A stretch of DNA of 64,000 nucleotides from an uncultured Ruminococcus sp. (GCA_902777275.1 CACYTI010000002.1:1-64000); one strand, 5' to 3'. Shown: positions 54,443-64,000, counted from the stretch's first letter. The notes: generated from the letters alone by a model not told the origin. Numbers and translations: made by a program.

Positions 54443-55063
54443 GTGGCTGTTCAGGCAGTACCCACCAAGGGCAATTTGATGAATACAAAAAAATCGCTTG
54501 CCCTCGCGAAAAACGGTTATGAGCTGCTTGACCGCAAGCGCAATATCCTTATTCGCGAGATGATGACGCTGATTGACCACGCCAACGCCATTCAGGAGAA
54601 AATCGACAGCGCCTATGAGGAGGCGTATATTGCGCTTCAAACCGCCAATATCACCAACGGCTTTTGCGAGGATATCTCCAACGCGATCCCCGTTGAAAAC
54701 GGCTTAGAGCTTGATTTCCGCAGCGTAATGGGCGTGGAGATACCGATCCTCACAATTGAGGAAAGCGATAAACATAATTTTCTGCATTACGGCACAAGAA
54801 CAACAAACTCCGCCGTTGACAAAGCGTATATACTTTTTTCAAAGGTTAAGATCCTGACGGTCGAGCTTGCCGAAATAGAGAACAGCGTCTATCGCCTTGC
54901 CGACTCGATCAAGAAGACGCAGAAGCGGGCAAACGCGCTGAAAAATATTATGATCCCCCGTTTTGAGGACACCGTTAAATTTATCACCGACGCCCTCGAC
55001 GAAAAGGACAGAGAGGACTTCAGCCGCCTAAAGGTAATAAAACGCCAAAAAACACAATCGTAA
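54443..55063 (+). CDS. ntpD: V-type ATPase central-stalk subunit D
   Basis: 206 residues, long N- and C-terminal helices forming the rotor coiled coil: the early PTKGNLMNTKKSLALAKNGYELLDRKR and RRANALK-like QKRANALKNIMIPRF are the family signature. Start GTG 54443 lies after GGAGGTGAT; the GTG at 54434 is inside that site. Last gene of the operon order G-C-I-K-F-E-A-B-D. Confidence 0.93.
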   Translation: MAVQAVPTKGNLMNTKKSLALAKNGYELLDRKRNILIREMMTLIDHANAIQEKIDSAYEEAYIALQTANITNGFCEDISNAIPVENGLELDFRSVMGVEIPILTIEESDKHNFLHYGTRTTNSAVDKAYILFSKVKILTVELAEIENSVYRLADSIKKTQKRANALKNIMIPRFEDTVKFITDALDEKDREDFSRLKVIKRQKTQS

Positions 55064-55160
55064 GTCGTTGCATCCGGGGCGCCTATTAAAAAGAATAATA
55101 TAAAAAAAGCCTTCCTTCAACGGCGCGGTCAAACGCGGGAGTTGAAGAAAGGTCTTTTTT
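55064..55160 (+). repeat. Terminator-bearing dispersed repeat, copy 2
   Basis: Begins immediately after the subunit D stop codon and aligns to 35873-35975. Confidence 0.7.
55109..55159 (+). terminator. Terminator of the V-ATPase operon
   Basis: GCCTT-C-CTTCAAC pairs with GTTGAAG-A-AAGGT, followed by CTTTTTTT. It lies between convergent genes. Confidence 0.8.
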
Positions 55161-55166
55161 TGTTAT

Positions 55167-56795
55167 TTATGAGTGTTGATTAGATGCAGAGTTATGTTTA
55201 GGCATTATTCCGAAGCCTAAAGCCATTGCCAAAATCGGTATCACGGGGATACAATACCTTATGTTTTCGGTGCAGACATAAGGGAATTTAAAGCAGAACG
55301 CCGTATACGACACGATAATCGTTAGAAAAACCACCATGAAGAACAGTTTTACGGGCAAATCTCCGCAAACGTCTTTTCTGAACATAAGCAGCACAAGGCA
55401 TACGATACTTATGAGCGCGAGCAAGCCCGAAATTATTACAAAAACCGTAGCCATTTCCGAGAAATCCCAACCCTTGTTGTACTCGTCAAATATCGAGGTT
55501 TTCAGCAGACCGATAAAAGGATTGTACTCGTTGTAGGGCGCGTTGTACATTGTGAACGCCTCGAACGGGTAATCGAACTGAGACAGGCTGTAGTCAAACA
55601 AGCGCTGGGCCGCGGGAATGCTCCTGACTGACATCTGCTGCATACTCGGGTCGGGAACATAGGTTATCAGTATTCCAAACTCGAACATATTCCGCACGCC
55701 CCACCAAAGTCCGAGCGGTGCGCATACGGCGCCAAAAGCCGCGAACTGACCGATATAGGGCAGCGGCTTTCTTATATTCCGCACAAACACCCAAATAAAA
55801 ATCAGAGCGATTCCGGGAGCAACCATCCAAGCGGAAAGCTTGGTCATCATTCCGCAGCCCACACAAACGGCGATAGGCAGAATATTTTTGAACGACGGCT
55901 TGTAGTACCACTTTATCGTCCACATCATCGCAAGAAGCATAAAGAGAGTAGCAAGCATATCGTTGTTGTAGGCTCCGCTCCAGATGATGAAGGTGGGGTA
56001 GAAGCAGACCGCAGCCATAGCGACTACAAGTCCTGTTCCCTCAAGCTTGACAAGCTTGAAAATGCGGCGGCATACGACCATGCAAAGCGAGGAGTAAATC
56101 ATCGGCAAAATCTGGATCGCTTCCTCCGCCTGCTTGAGCGGGATACCGAAAGTGGTAAAAATCCTCATACCGAGCGCCATGAGCATATGGTGAAGCGGCG
56201 GATGATAATACTGCCAGCGCGTTGTAACGTCAAAATCAGGCAGCGCCAAGCCGTTTTTGTACCAGTACATGATGTAGCTCTCGTGTCCCGACGAGCCGCC
56301 GAAGGAGCCGGTATCGTGCTGCATTTGAGTGCAGTTGTATTTTAAGCAATAGCAGTAGCGTACAACGACCCCCAGCACTATCATCATCAATACTATTCCT
56401 TCGGCGTTGAGCGCCTTTTCCTTATAGAGCATGGCGCCAGTCAGGATAAGTCCCGCCGTTACAGGGACAAACATCACGGTAGAGTATTTTCCGTCGTAGC
56501 CCGTGAGCAACGAAAACAGCACCGTCAGCACGACAAACGAAATTATCAAGCCGATGCTTGCGGCTTTGTTCTTTGTCGGACGGGCGAAAGCGACAAATGC
56601 CAGCGAAGCGGCAATAATGATTATCGCTTCAATTATAATACCTTCGTCCGTAATTTGCTCCGCCTGAGCAAGGCCGAGCGGCAAAAGCAGCAGACAAAGC
56701 AGCGGAACAAAAATAAACAGGTGCTTCCCGAAAAACTCAAAAAATGTATCTATGGAGGAAGCTTTTTCTTTTTTATACTTTGTGTTCTTACTCAT
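55167..56795 (-). CDS. GT-C type membrane glycosyltransferase (GT39/PMT-like)
   Basis: 542 residues, about 12 membrane segments. After the first helices a long loop carries HDTGSFGG and HPPLHHMLMALG, which matches the acidic and HPP-type motifs of polyprenyl-phosphate-sugar dependent GT-C enzymes. It probably transfers a sugar from a lipid carrier to an envelope glycopolymer or protein at the outer face of the membrane. Two bases separate it from the upstream oxidoreductase; last gene of the cluster. Confidence 0.85.
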   Translation of the reverse strand: MSKNTKYKKEKASSIDTFFEFFGKHLFIFVPLLCLLLLPLGLAQAEQITDEGIIIEAIIIIAASLAFVAFARPTKNKAASIGLIISFVVLTVLFSLLTGYDGKYSTVMFVPVTAGLILTGAMLYKEKALNAEGIVLMMIVLGVVVRYCYCLKYNCTQMQHDTGSFGGSSGHESYIMYWYKNGLALPDFDVTTRWQYYHPPLHHMLMALGMRIFTTFGIPLKQAEEAIQILPMIYSSLCMVVCRRIFKLVKLEGTGLVVAMAAVCFYPTFIIWSGAYNNDMLATLFMLLAMMWTIKWYYKPSFKNILPIAVCVGCGMMTKLSAWMVAPGIALIFIWVFVRNIRKPLPYIGQFAAFGAVCAPLGLWWGVRNMFEFGILITYVPDPSMQQMSVRSIPAAQRLFDYSLSQFDYPFEAFTMYNAPYNEYNPFIGLLKTSIFDEYNKGWDFSEMATVFVIISGLLALISIVCLVLLMFRKDVCGDLPVKLFFMVVFLTIIVSYTAFCFKFPYVCTENIRYCIPVIPILAMALGFGIMPKHNSASNQHS

Positions 56796-56797
56796 GG

Positions 56798-58351
56798 TCA
56801 GGCTTCCTTTTCCTCGTGGTATTCCATTTCCGTGTTAACGTTCCAGATGTTGTCCTTGCCTGTGTCGCCCGAGAGAATATTTTTTACCGTTTCAAACGAC
56901 GTGCACATACTGTGGTCGATGTTATTATAGCGGTGCTGACCGTTTCTGCCAACGCAGAACAGATTCGGAATCGTGTTGAGGTAATCTCTCAGCTCGTCCA
57001 TGTGGTCGTAGGTGTCGAAATAAGCGGGATACGCCTTCTTAACGCGCTCAACATGGAAGTCGAGTATGTCGTTTTCATCAGCGGCGATTCCCATTTTGAC
57101 CATTTCGGACACGCCCATTTTTCCGAAAGCCTCATCGGTCATTGACCACATTTCATCTCCCTCGTTGCAGAAATACTCAAGTCCGACCCAAACTGTGTTT
57201 TCAATGTCGCTGACCATGTAAGGCGACCAGTTGTTGTAAATTTGGAAGCGTCCCATTTTAACGCTTTTGTCGTGGACGTATACCCAGTTGTCGGGCACTA
57301 TATCGCCGATAGTTTTGATTTTTGTCTCGTTTTTGAGGTTGAGTCTTTTGGTGAGCACGCCGACCGTCATGTAGTCGCGGTAGGGAAGACCCTCGGCGAT
57401 CTCGCGGTATTTATCGGGAACGCCGTTCATGCCCAAAACAAGGTCCTTGACGGGCATTGACGAAATGATGTAGTCGCCATTGACCGTGATGCGCTTTCCG
57501 TTTTGCTCGTAAACAAGTCCCGTCAGTCTGTCTCCCTCTTTGATAAGCTCGACGACCTTGGCGTTCATCACGATTTTGCCGCCCATGCGCTTGAACTCGG
57601 CGGCGGTGATGTCCCAGAGCTGACCCGGTCCTAACTTGGGGTAGGCGAATTCCTCAATGAGCGAGGTTTCGACCTTGCGGTTCTTTTTATTGAAAATTTT
57701 TCCGAAGATATCCTTTAAAACCGCCTTGATCGAAAGCCCCTTGACGCGCTGTGCGCCCCATTCGGGAGAGATCTCGCTCGGGTGCCTGCCCCAGAGGTTT
57801 TCGGTGTAATTCTCAAAAAACATGGAATAAAGCTTTTTGCCGAAGCGGTTGATGTAGAAATCCTCTAAAGTTTTTTCCTCACGTTTATGAAAAATGGTTT
57901 TGAGATAGCTGAAGCCCACGACGATAGTGGTGCCGAAGCCCATGTTTTTTATAGTTGAAAATTTAAGTGAAATTGGATAGTCGAAAAATTTAGAGTTGAA
58001 GAAAATTCGCGACAAACGGTTCCTTCTCAGCATTACCCTGTCGGTTTTTTCCGGATCGGGTCCGTTGGGAACGACCGTAGAGATTCTGCCGAGCACAACG
58101 TCGTCATAGGGCATAGCGCCCTGGGTCGGCAGCATTTTCTGCCACCAGTCGTTGACCTCGGGAACCTTTGAAAAGAAGCGGTGTCCGCCCATATCCATGC
58201 GGTTACCCTTGTAATTTACGGTGCGGGAGATTCCGCCGAAGCAGTCGCTTTCCTCAAACACGATTACCTCGTGGTTTTTACTTTTGTCCATCAGCTCATA
58301 CGCCGCCGTAAGACCTGCGGGACCCGCGCCGATTATAAGTACTTTTTGCAT
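56798..58351 (-). CDS. FAD-dependent oxidoreductase, UDP-galactopyranose-mutase/protoporphyrinogen-oxidase-like
   Basis: 517 residues. The dinucleotide fold is at the N-terminus ([13 protein letters not shown]), then the FAD motif [22 protein letters not shown] and the C-terminal [16 protein letters not shown]. It is longer than UDP-galactopyranose mutase (~380). Sandwiched between GtrA and a GT-C glycosyltransferase, it may modify a sugar or polyprenyl-linked sugar for envelope assembly. The exact substrate cannot be read from the sequence. Confidence 0.85.
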   Translation of the reverse strand: MQKVLIIGAGPAGLTAAYELMDKSKNHEVIVFEESDCFGGISRTVNYKGNRMDMGGHRFFSKVPEVNDWWQKMLPTQGAMPYDDVVLGRISTVVPNGPDPEKTDRVMLRRNRLSRIFFNSKFFDYPISLKFSTIKNMGFGTTIVVGFSYLKTIFHKREEKTLEDFYINRFGKKLYSMFFENYTENLWGRHPSEISPEWGAQRVKGLSIKAVLKDIFGKIFNKKNRKVETSLIEEFAYPKLGPGQLWDITAAEFKRMGGKIVMNAKVVELIKEGDRLTGLVYEQNGKRITVNGDYIISSMPVKDLVLGMNGVPDKYREIAEGLPYRDYMTVGVLTKRLNLKNETKIKTIGDIVPDNWVYVHDKSVKMGRFQIYNNWSPYMVSDIENTVWVGLEYFCNEGDEMWSMTDEAFGKMGVSEMVKMGIAADENDILDFHVERVKKAYPAYFDTYDHMDELRDYLNTIPNLFCVGRNGQHRYNNIDHSMCTSFETVKNILSGDTGKDNIWNVNTEMEYHEEKEA

Positions 58352-58363
58352 TTTTTACACCTT

Positions 58364-58840
58364 TTAATCATTATTTTTCTTTCGGTAAAGCGCAACGCGC
58401 CTTGCAGCATAATTCCACACAAGAACAATAATAGTGGAAATAACCCACACTAACATATAATGCCAGCCGATTTGAATATTGAAGACCCACAGCAAAAGTT
58501 CTTTGATAAGCAGCCCGACCACGCCGATCACAGCGTAGGCGGCAAACTCTCCCGCCGCGTTTGTGCGTTCGCTTTTCTCCTGAAAAACAAAAAGCTTTGA
58601 CAGAATAAAGTTGACGATCAAGCCCAGCACAAAGGCGATAGCCTGCGAGATAAACACCAAAAAGCCTTCCGCTTCTTTAAAAATAAAGTGCTGTATCAGC
58701 CACAGCGCGCCGCCCTCGGCAAGGGTCGCTATCCCGCCGACAAAGCAGTAGCGAAAAAACTGAATAAAAATATTATCCGTTTTGCGGTAAAAAAGTCCTT
58801 TGAAATCACGCTTGCCGATAAGTGAAAACAGTTCTTTCAT
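58364..58840 (-). CDS. GtrA-family membrane protein
   Basis: 158 residues, four transmembrane segments, with the family patterns FRYCFVGGIATLAEGGALW and FVLGLIVNFILSKLFVF. GtrA proteins are thought to flip polyprenyl-phosphate sugars across the membrane for outward-facing glycosyltransferases. First gene of the three-gene envelope cluster, 12 bp before the oxidoreductase. Confidence 0.92.
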   Translation of the reverse strand: MKELFSLIGKRDFKGLFYRKTDNIFIQFFRYCFVGGIATLAEGGALWLIQHFIFKEAEGFLVFISQAIAFVLGLIVNFILSKLFVFQEKSERTNAAGEFAAYAVIGVVGLLIKELLLWVFNIQIGWHYMLVWVISTIIVLVWNYAARRVALYRKKNND

Positions 58841-58873
58841 ATATCCACCTCAATAAATCCGCTAATCCAATAT

Positions 58874-58902
58874 ATTATAGCATTTTTGCTGCAAAAATAC
58901 AA
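58874..58902 (-). promoter_or_regulatory. Promoter of the gtrA cluster
   Basis: On the minus strand TTGTAT (58902-58897), 17 bases, TATAAT (58879-58874), with TGC before the -10 (extended -10). Confidence 0.7.
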
Positions 58903-59038
58903 TAGACATTGTAAAACAATTTATTTGCTTTGTTCCTTGCTTTTTAAAAAACGAAGAAACTTCGTGGTCAGCGCTTAAACGAGGAGAATAATATTTGCTT
59001 TTTCGGCAATCGGTCACAACATTCAGGCGCAGCCGTGG

Positions 59039-60805
59039 GTGAAGGATCTTGAAGCGTTGGATAAGCTTGCGGAGAAGTTCAACGAGCTTATGGCGGCGTC
59101 GCGGGAGAATGAGGCGGCTTACGGGGAAAGAGACAGTGAGGTGAGGTTTGCTAAAAAGAAAAAGGAGTACAAATCATATTTGAATATTGACCTCAACACA
59201 CTTGAACAAAGGGAAGTAGAGGTATATAATAAACGTGGGTGGGCTTACAGCTTGTTAACATCAGAGGATATGAAGCTGTTGGAAGAAAAACTTAACACGC
59301 CAAAGAAGAACTTAAGCAAAAATGTTTTGTTGGACGACGGTTCCAGAGTTTTTGAGGTTAACAATAAAACCATTCTCGTCGATAACAATTATAAGAGTCC
59401 GGCTATTTGTGCAGTTCTTGCTATCAGTGCAGAAAGCAGTGACATTGCAGATTTATACCGTGAGGATATTTATTATGAGCATGAATATTACAAAACAGAC
59501 CGAAAATCATATGAAAGATTATTACAAAATGTGTCATTTAGTGAAGGAGAAATCTTTACAAGATTCTACAATCCGGATGATTTTGGATATCGTAAGGGAC
59601 AAACGGATACGGGAGAGAGAGCAGTTTTACCCGACGATTTTGAAAATTACGGATATTATGGAGCAAACAGAAACCGAACAGGAGGTTCTGGAAATGTTGA
59701 GGAAGGAATTTCCGAATCAGACACAAGCGAACCGTTAAAGGGCAAAAAATCCAAGAATGACGCTTGGGCTGAGGGCGACGACGGAAAAATCTATTCCCAA
59801 AACTTCAAAGAATGGTTCGGTGATTGGCTTAATAATCCGCAGAACGCGAGCAAGGTCGTTGATAAGAACGGTAAGCCGTTGGTGGTTTATCATCAGACTG
59901 CTGCCGACTTTACTGTGTTTAATACCGATAATCCTCTTGCCGGTTTGAATGACAGCGAAACTCCAAACGGAATTTTCTTTAAAACGAATGACCATGATAT
60001 AGGGCTTGAAGGGAAAAAGCAAATGCCTGTATATCTTAACATAAGAAAAATGCTGAGTTTTACAGGCAGACCGGAGGCTAACCGTTGGTACAGGAATCAT
60101 ATCAAAGGTTATGAAACTCTTGATGAAACCATGAAACATGAAATCGGCAAGATTGAAGAAAAGATGAATGCAATTGAAGCTGAAATGTTTCTGGACGATA
60201 TTTCTGATGAAGAGTATGAGAAGCTTGAACAGCAATGGGATAGTCTTCTCAAAGAAATGAAAGCAGTGGAAGACGACTATCGGGGAAAACTGCGCAAACT
60301 TCTTGATGATTACTTTTTGAGCGGAACAAGCGGATATGACGGAATACATCTTGTATATGACGGACACAGATATGTTAACGGCAAACGCGAAGATGTAGAA
60401 ACCTATATTGTTTTTAAAAACACTCAGGTCAAATCCGCGAAGGATAACATAGGCACATTCGATAAAAGCAATCCTGACATTCGTTATTCAAAAGACGACG
60501 CGTTTTATTTTGGCGATTCCGAAAAGCTCAAAGAACAGCAGAACAATATCATTCAGCAAAACAATTCCATGCATGACGATTATCACACGGGAATAAGAGG
60601 GATTGAAGATATTTACACCTTTGAAGAAGCTCTTGAAAACGGGGAATATGAGGAGGGCGAGGACTTTTCGCCGGACTACACTTGGCAAACGGCGCAGCGC
60701 GCTGTTTCAAGCGGAAAAATCACCGTATACAGCAGTTATCCGATAAAGCAGGGCGTTTTTGTTACACCGTCAAAACGGAAGCGGAAGTTATTACGGGAAA
60801 AATAA
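59039..60805 (+). pseudogene. Remnant of a mobile-element polyvalent protein with ART-like domain
   Basis: 588-codon open frame from GTG 59039. The frame continues upstream to a stop at 58976 with coding-like residues (FSAIGHNIQAQPW) but no credible start, and no ribosome site precedes the GTG, so the 5' end is probably lost. Residues ~250-490 match the ADP-ribosyltransferase-like domain of phage/conjugative polyvalent proteins: FKEWFGDW, VVDKNGKPLVVYHQT, and IGTFDKSNPDIRYS. The YHQT replaces the more usual YHGT. The last ~100 residues are unrelated and acidic. No other phage or ICE genes remain nearby. Confidence 0.65.
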
Positions 60806-60814
60806 AAAAACAGA

Positions 60815-60856
60815 AAAAGCTGATAAATAAGCAGTTTTGCTTATTTATCAGCTTTT
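60815..60856 (-). terminator. Strong bidirectional terminator beside tRNA-Ser
   Basis: Perfect 19-bp stem (60815-60833 with 60838-60856) and a 4-base loop. Minus strand continues into T-rich sequence after the tRNA; on the plus strand TTTT lies inside the stem. Confidence 0.9.
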
Positions 60857-60861
60857 CACTT

Positions 60862-60954
60862 TGGCGGAGAGAAGGGGATTCGAACCCCTGGTACGGCGAT
60901 TACCGTACACATGATTTCCAATCATGCTCCTTCGGCCAGCTCGGACATCTCTCC
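60862..60954 (-). tRNA. tRNA-Ser (GGA anticodon)
   Basis: 93 bases including encoded CCA. The acceptor stem is GGAGAGA/TCTCTCC with discriminator G; the anticodon arm is CATGATTGGAAATCATG with anticodon GGA; a long variable arm (TACGG/CCGTA) fits a class II serine tRNA; the T-arm is GGGGTTCGAATCCCC. A promoter TTGATT-N17-TATAAT lies at 60969-60997 on the same strand. Confidence 0.96.
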
Positions 60955-60968
60955 GGATACCGACGACT

Positions 60969-60997
60969 ATTATAACAAATAAATTCAAAAAAATCAA
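60969..60997 (-). promoter_or_regulatory. Promoter of tRNA-Ser
   Basis: Minus strand TTGATT (60997-60992), 17 bases, TATAAT (60974-60969), 15 bases before the tRNA 5' end. Confidence 0.7.
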
Positions 60998-61130
60998 GAC
61001 CTGTTTTTAATTTATCACGCAATTTTTTGAAAATTTTTTAAAAATCTCCGGAAGAATATTATTAGGTGAATTTGTAACGGTTTTTTTCTAATTTTTTAAA
61101 CGAAAAAACCGCATTTATATTAAATTATAC

Positions 61131-61159
61131 TTGATTTTTCGGGATTTGTCTGCTATATT
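61131..61159 (+). promoter_or_regulatory. Promoter of the amino-acid ABC transporter
   Basis: TTGATT (61131-61136), 17 bases, TATATT (61154-61159) with a TGC extended -10. An alternative -10 TATAAT follows at 61161. Confidence 0.6.
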
Positions 61160-61193
61160 ATATAATGATATTTTTTAAGGAGATGTTCATTTT

Positions 61194-62033
61194 ATGAAAA
61201 AAATCATTTCAGCTGTTTTGGCCGGCGCTATGATGTGCAGTGCGGCAGTCGCTTTTGCGGGCTGCGGCGGCAGCAAAAACGATTCAAGCTCCAAAACAGA
61301 TGACAGCAAGTCTGCTACAAGTGATTCCGCTTCGACCAACGATGAGGCTACAGCCGATTCCGCAGGCGCAAACGGCACGCTCCACATGGCTACCAACGCT
61401 TTCTTTGAGCCTTATGAGTATTATGAAAACCAGAAAATCGTTGGCATCGATGCTGAAATCGCCGAGGCTGTCTGCGATAAGCTCGGATATTCTCTCGTTA
61501 TCGACGACATGGATTTCGATTCCATTATCACTGCGGTTCAGTCCGGCAAGGCTGACTTCGGCATGGCGGGCATGACCGTTACCGAGGAGAGAATGCAGGC
61601 CATCGACTTTACCGATACTTATACAAACGCTATTCAGGTCATCATCGTAAAAGAGGGCAGCGACAAGGTAAAGAGTTCAGAGGACTTCGCAACCTCCACG
61701 ATCGGCGTACAGATGGGTACCACAGGCGATATCTATGTCACCGACTTTGAAGAAAAGGGCGCTGTTGTTGAGCGCTTCAACAAGGGCGCGGACGCTGTTC
61801 TGGCTCTTACTCAGGACAAGGTTGACGCTGTTGTAATCGACAACGAGCCTGCCAAGGCGTTTGTTGCTCAGAACGAGGGTCTCACGATTCTTGAAGAGCC
61901 CTTCGAGAACGAGGAGTACGCTATCTGCGTAGCAAAGGGCAGCGAACTGACCGAGAAAATCAACGGAGCTCTCAAACAACTCAAGGAAGAGGGCAAGATT
62001 GACGAGATCATCAAAAAGTACATCAAGGCTTAA
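61194..62033 (+). CDS. Polar amino-acid ABC transporter substrate-binding lipoprotein
   Basis: 279 residues. Lipoprotein signal with lipobox FAGC (Cys24), a Ser/Asp linker, then a family 3 solute-binding domain: FFEPYEYYENQKIVGIDAEIAEAV, GKADFGMAGMTVTEER and the C-terminal LKEEGKIDEIIKKY. It is anchored outside the membrane and delivers an amino acid to the permease encoded next. Ribosome site AAGGAG. The specific amino acid cannot be read. Confidence 0.94.
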   Translation: MKKIISAVLAGAMMCSAAVAFAGCGGSKNDSSSKTDDSKSATSDSASTNDEATADSAGANGTLHMATNAFFEPYEYYENQKIVGIDAEIAEAVCDKLGYSLVIDDMDFDSIITAVQSGKADFGMAGMTVTEERMQAIDFTDTYTNAIQVIIVKEGSDKVKSSEDFATSTIGVQMGTTGDIYVTDFEEKGAVVERFNKGADAVLALTQDKVDAVVIDNEPAKAFVAQNEGLTILEEPFENEEYAICVAKGSELTEKINGALKQLKEEGKIDEIIKKYIKA

Positions 62034-62106
62034 TTGTAAGAGAATGTAAATGATCTACGGGCGGGTATCATTTGTGCCTGCCCGTTATTATTAAGGGAAA
62101 CAGTCT

Positions 62107-62874
62107 ATGCAAATATTACAACCTATTTTCGCCGCTGCGGAAGCTCAGGAGCAGGGATTCTGGGAAGGCCTGTGGGAAAGTTTTGAAAAGACATTTATCA
62201 CCGACGATCGTTGGACCTTTTTCCTCAACGGTCTGTGGGCTACGCTGCGCATAGCTTTTTTTGCCGCTATCATCGGCGTTTTGCTCGGATTTTTGGTTGC
62301 TGCTGTGCGCTCTACGCACGATATGCGCCACAAAAAGTGCCGCAGCTTCGGCGACGCGATTATAAAAATTCTCAACGTTATCTGCAATATATACATAACC
62401 GTGATCCGCGGAACTCCGACGGTTATACAGGTTATGATCATGTATTTCATCATTTTTGCCAATTCGCGCAACAAGGAGCTTGCCGCAGTGTTATCTTTCG
62501 GCTTAAACTCGGGCGCTTATGTGGCTGAGATCGTCCGTTCGGGAATCATGTCGATTGACAAGGGACAGTTTGAGGCGAGCCGCTCGCTCGGCTTCAACTA
62601 CAGCAGCACAATGTACCATATCATTTTGCCGCAGGCGTTCAAGAACATTCTTCCTGCGTTGGGCAATGAATTTATCGTGCTTATAAAGGAAACCTCTGTA
62701 GCCGCTTATGTCGGTATCGCAGAACTTACTTACGTGGGAAACCTTATCCGGTCGCGCACGTACGAAGCGTTTTTCCCGTTGATCGCGGTGGCGCTCATAT
62801 ATTTGGCTATCGTGATGCTTCTGTCGTTCCTGCTCAAGAGGCTGGAAAGGAGGCTGCGCAGCAGTGATCACTAA
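62107..62874 (+). CDS. Amino-acid ABC transporter permease
   Basis: 255 residues, five or so membrane segments. HisM/GlnP-type permease with [17 protein letters not shown] and the EAA loop [22 protein letters not shown] that contacts the ATPase. An N-terminal ~35-residue soluble extension ([12 protein letters not shown]) precedes the first helix. The 3' end overlaps the ATPase gene by 11 bases. Confidence 0.94.
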   Translation: MQILQPIFAAAEAQEQGFWEGLWESFEKTFITDDRWTFFLNGLWATLRIAFFAAIIGVLLGFLVAAVRSTHDMRHKKCRSFGDAIIKILNVICNIYITVIRGTPTVIQVMIMYFIIFANSRNKELAAVLSFGLNSGAYVAEIVRSGIMSIDKGQFEASRSLGFNYSSTMYHIILPQAFKNILPALGNEFIVLIKETSVAAYVGIAELTYVGNLIRSRTYEAFFPLIAVALIYLAIVMLLSFLLKRLERRLRSSDH

Positions 62875-63607
62875 TAACGAAGTTTTGATTAAGGTTGAGG
62901 GGCTAAAAAAGTCCTTCGGAGATCTGCACGTATTAAAGGGTATTGATGCAGAAATCAGAAAAGGCGACGTAATGGTCGTTATCGGAGCGTCAGGCTCGGG
63001 CAAGTCCACATTTTTGCGCTGCCTAAATCTTCTTGAGGAGCCCACAGGCGGAAAGATCACCTTTGAAGGAGTGGACATCACCGACCCGTCTGTAGACATC
63101 AACAAGCACCGCCAGAAGATGGGAATGGTGTTTCAGCAGTTTAATCTGTTCCCCCACATGACGGTTCTTAAAAATATGACTCTCGGTCCGATTAAGCTGT
63201 TGAAGTACGACAAGGCGGAGGCTGAGGCAAAAGCCATGAGTCTGCTTGAGCGCGTTGGACTTGCCGATAAAGCATATGCCTATCCCTCGCAGCTTTCGGG
63301 CGGACAGAAGCAGCGCGTTGCTATCGTGCGCGCGTTGGCGATGAACCCCGACGTGATGCTTTTCGACGAGCCTACCTCGGCGCTTGACCCCGAAATGGTC
63401 GGCGAGGTGCTTGAGGTAATGAAGCACCTTGCAAAAGCGGGCATGACGATGGTCGTAGTTACTCACGAAATGGGCTTTGCCCGCGAGGTCGGAACCGATA
63501 TCGTCTTTGTTGACGAGGGAATTATTTTGGAGCAGGGCAGTCCCAAGGAGTTCTTTGAAAACCCCAAAAATCCCCGCCTGAAGGACTTTTTGTCGAAGGT
63601 TTTGTAA
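62864..63607 (+). CDS. Amino-acid ABC transporter ATPase
   Basis: 247 residues, GlnQ/HisP type: Walker [11 protein letters not shown]-loop [13 protein letters not shown], signature LSGGQKQR, Walker [13 protein letters not shown] and switch His in VVTHEMGFA. Starts at GTG 62864 with AAAGGAGG ten bases upstream inside the permease gene. Completes the importer with the two preceding genes. Confidence 0.96.
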   Translation: MITNNEVLIKVEGLKKSFGDLHVLKGIDAEIRKGDVMVVIGASGSGKSTFLRCLNLLEEPTGGKITFEGVDITDPSVDINKHRQKMGMVFQQFNLFPHMTVLKNMTLGPIKLLKYDKAEAEAKAMSLLERVGLADKAYAYPSQLSGGQKQRVAIVRALAMNPDVMLFDEPTSALDPEMVGEVLEVMKHLAKAGMTMVVVTHEMGFAREVGTDIVFVDEGIILEQGSPKEFFENPKNPRLKDFLSKVL

Positions 63608-63688
63608 AACAATAAGCGAAAGCTTTAATGCGTTTTTTAAATCCCATTAACATCTGCTGCATTAGAATGTTAACTATTACCAAAGCAA

Positions 63689-63726
63689 AAACTGACGCCG
63701 ATTAAATACCTGCGTCAGTTTTTTTA
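63689..63726 (+). terminator. Terminator of the amino-acid transporter operon
   Basis: AAACTGACGC pairs with GCGTCAGTTT around a 13-base loop, followed by a run of T. The rest of 63608-63847 shows no gene. Confidence 0.9.
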
Positions 63727-63847
63727 TACCTTATTTTTGCTTTTATTTGGCGGTGACCGGGGTTTGTGGCATAATGCGCGTTACGCGTGCGATATATTGC
63801 AGTTGCGCATATCATAATTGAATACGTTGCTGATTTTCAATTCAAGA

Positions 63848-64000
63848 CAACCCGCCTTTCCGCAATAAAAAAGAGCAGCGTTATTCTTATGATGCGCGAC
63901 GGCAATATAGCAGAGCAGGGAAGCCACCGCGACCTGCTTGCCGAAAACAGCTTTTACCGCGGGCTGTATAACGCGCAGTTCGCAGCGGCAGAGACGGGGA
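63848..64000 (+). pseudogene. Orphan C-terminal fragment of an ABC exporter ATPase
   Basis: Translates to a diverged copy of the end of the exporter gene at 26524-28278: TRLSAIKKSSVILMMRDGN, then EQGSHRDLLAEN and YRGLYNAQFA. Similarity begins at the H-loop region and no Walker A, signature or start precedes it. It runs to the window edge. Confidence 0.75.

Noticed and set aside
59322..59738. Alternative frame inside the polyvalent-protein remnant
   Set aside because: No domain recognised; the main frame carries the ART-like motifs. A frameshifted earlier reading cannot be excluded but is not supported.

Overview
The window looks like a chromosomal segment of a low-to-moderate GC Firmicute of the Ruminococcaceae/Oscillospiraceae type, probably a gut or rumen Ruminococcus-like anaerobe. 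This is inferred from a type I dockerin module (cellulosome signature), a BofA-family protein, a V-type ATPase operon, a flavodiiron/rubredoxin fusion, a split PurH and strong AGGAGG ribosome binding sites with frequent TTG/GTG starts. No rRNA or phage structural genes are present.

Layout. 1-100: 3' end (domains V and VI) of a group II intron abutting the NRPS stop codon. 105-12286 (-): a MATE exporter fused to a GHKL ATPase domain, followed by a three-module NRPS (C-A-T, C-A-T, C-A-T, reductase). 12.3-12.9 kb: non-coding region with the exporter/NRPS promoter, a concentric dyad and a 124-bp dispersed hairpin repeat. 12.9-15.3 kb (-): monoglyceride-lipase-like hydrolase and glycerol kinase. 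15.3-17.1 kb (-): four-domain flavodiiron protein, divergent from a gpx-ohrR-trxA-trxB redox operon (17.3-19.5 kb) with an OhrR-like operator over its -10. 19.7-24.7 kb (+): beta-helix lipoprotein, cysteine synthase, a tiny secreted peptide candidate, a structured repeat region and ilvD. 24.8-28.3 kb (+): heterodimeric ABC exporter. 28.5-35.9 kb (+): purine genes purE-F-M-N, purO, stand-alone AICAR transformylase and purD, interrupted by a 0.54-kb MITE-like element. 36.1-36.6 kb (+): type II toxin-antitoxin pair. 36.6-42.3 kb (-): bofA, secG, folD, lgt, two M16 peptidases and comFC. 42.3-43.1 kb (-): secreted dockerin/cysteine-peptidase-like protein. 43.6-46.5 kb (+): repeat-rich membrane protein and a YhgE/Pip protein. 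46.5-55.1 kb (+): nine-gene V-type ATPase operon. 55.2-58.8 kb (-): GtrA / FAD oxidoreductase / GT-C glycosyltransferase envelope cluster. 59.0-60.8 kb: remnant of a mobile-element polyvalent protein beside tRNA-Ser(GGA). 61.2-63.6 kb (+): polar amino-acid ABC transporter. 63.85-64.0 kb: an orphan ABC-ATPase fragment.

How they work together. The NRPS, which ends in a reductase rather than a thioesterase, and the adjacent exporter form a minimal natural-product locus predicted to make and export a reduced peptide (aldehyde or derivative). The flavodiiron protein and the OhrR-regulated peroxidase/thioredoxin operon form a divergent oxygen/peroxide defence locus. The purine cluster supplies part of the IMP pathway with the final two steps split into PurO and a single-domain transformylase. 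Several dispersed intergenic repeats recur in the window, and one supplies the C-terminus of purD.
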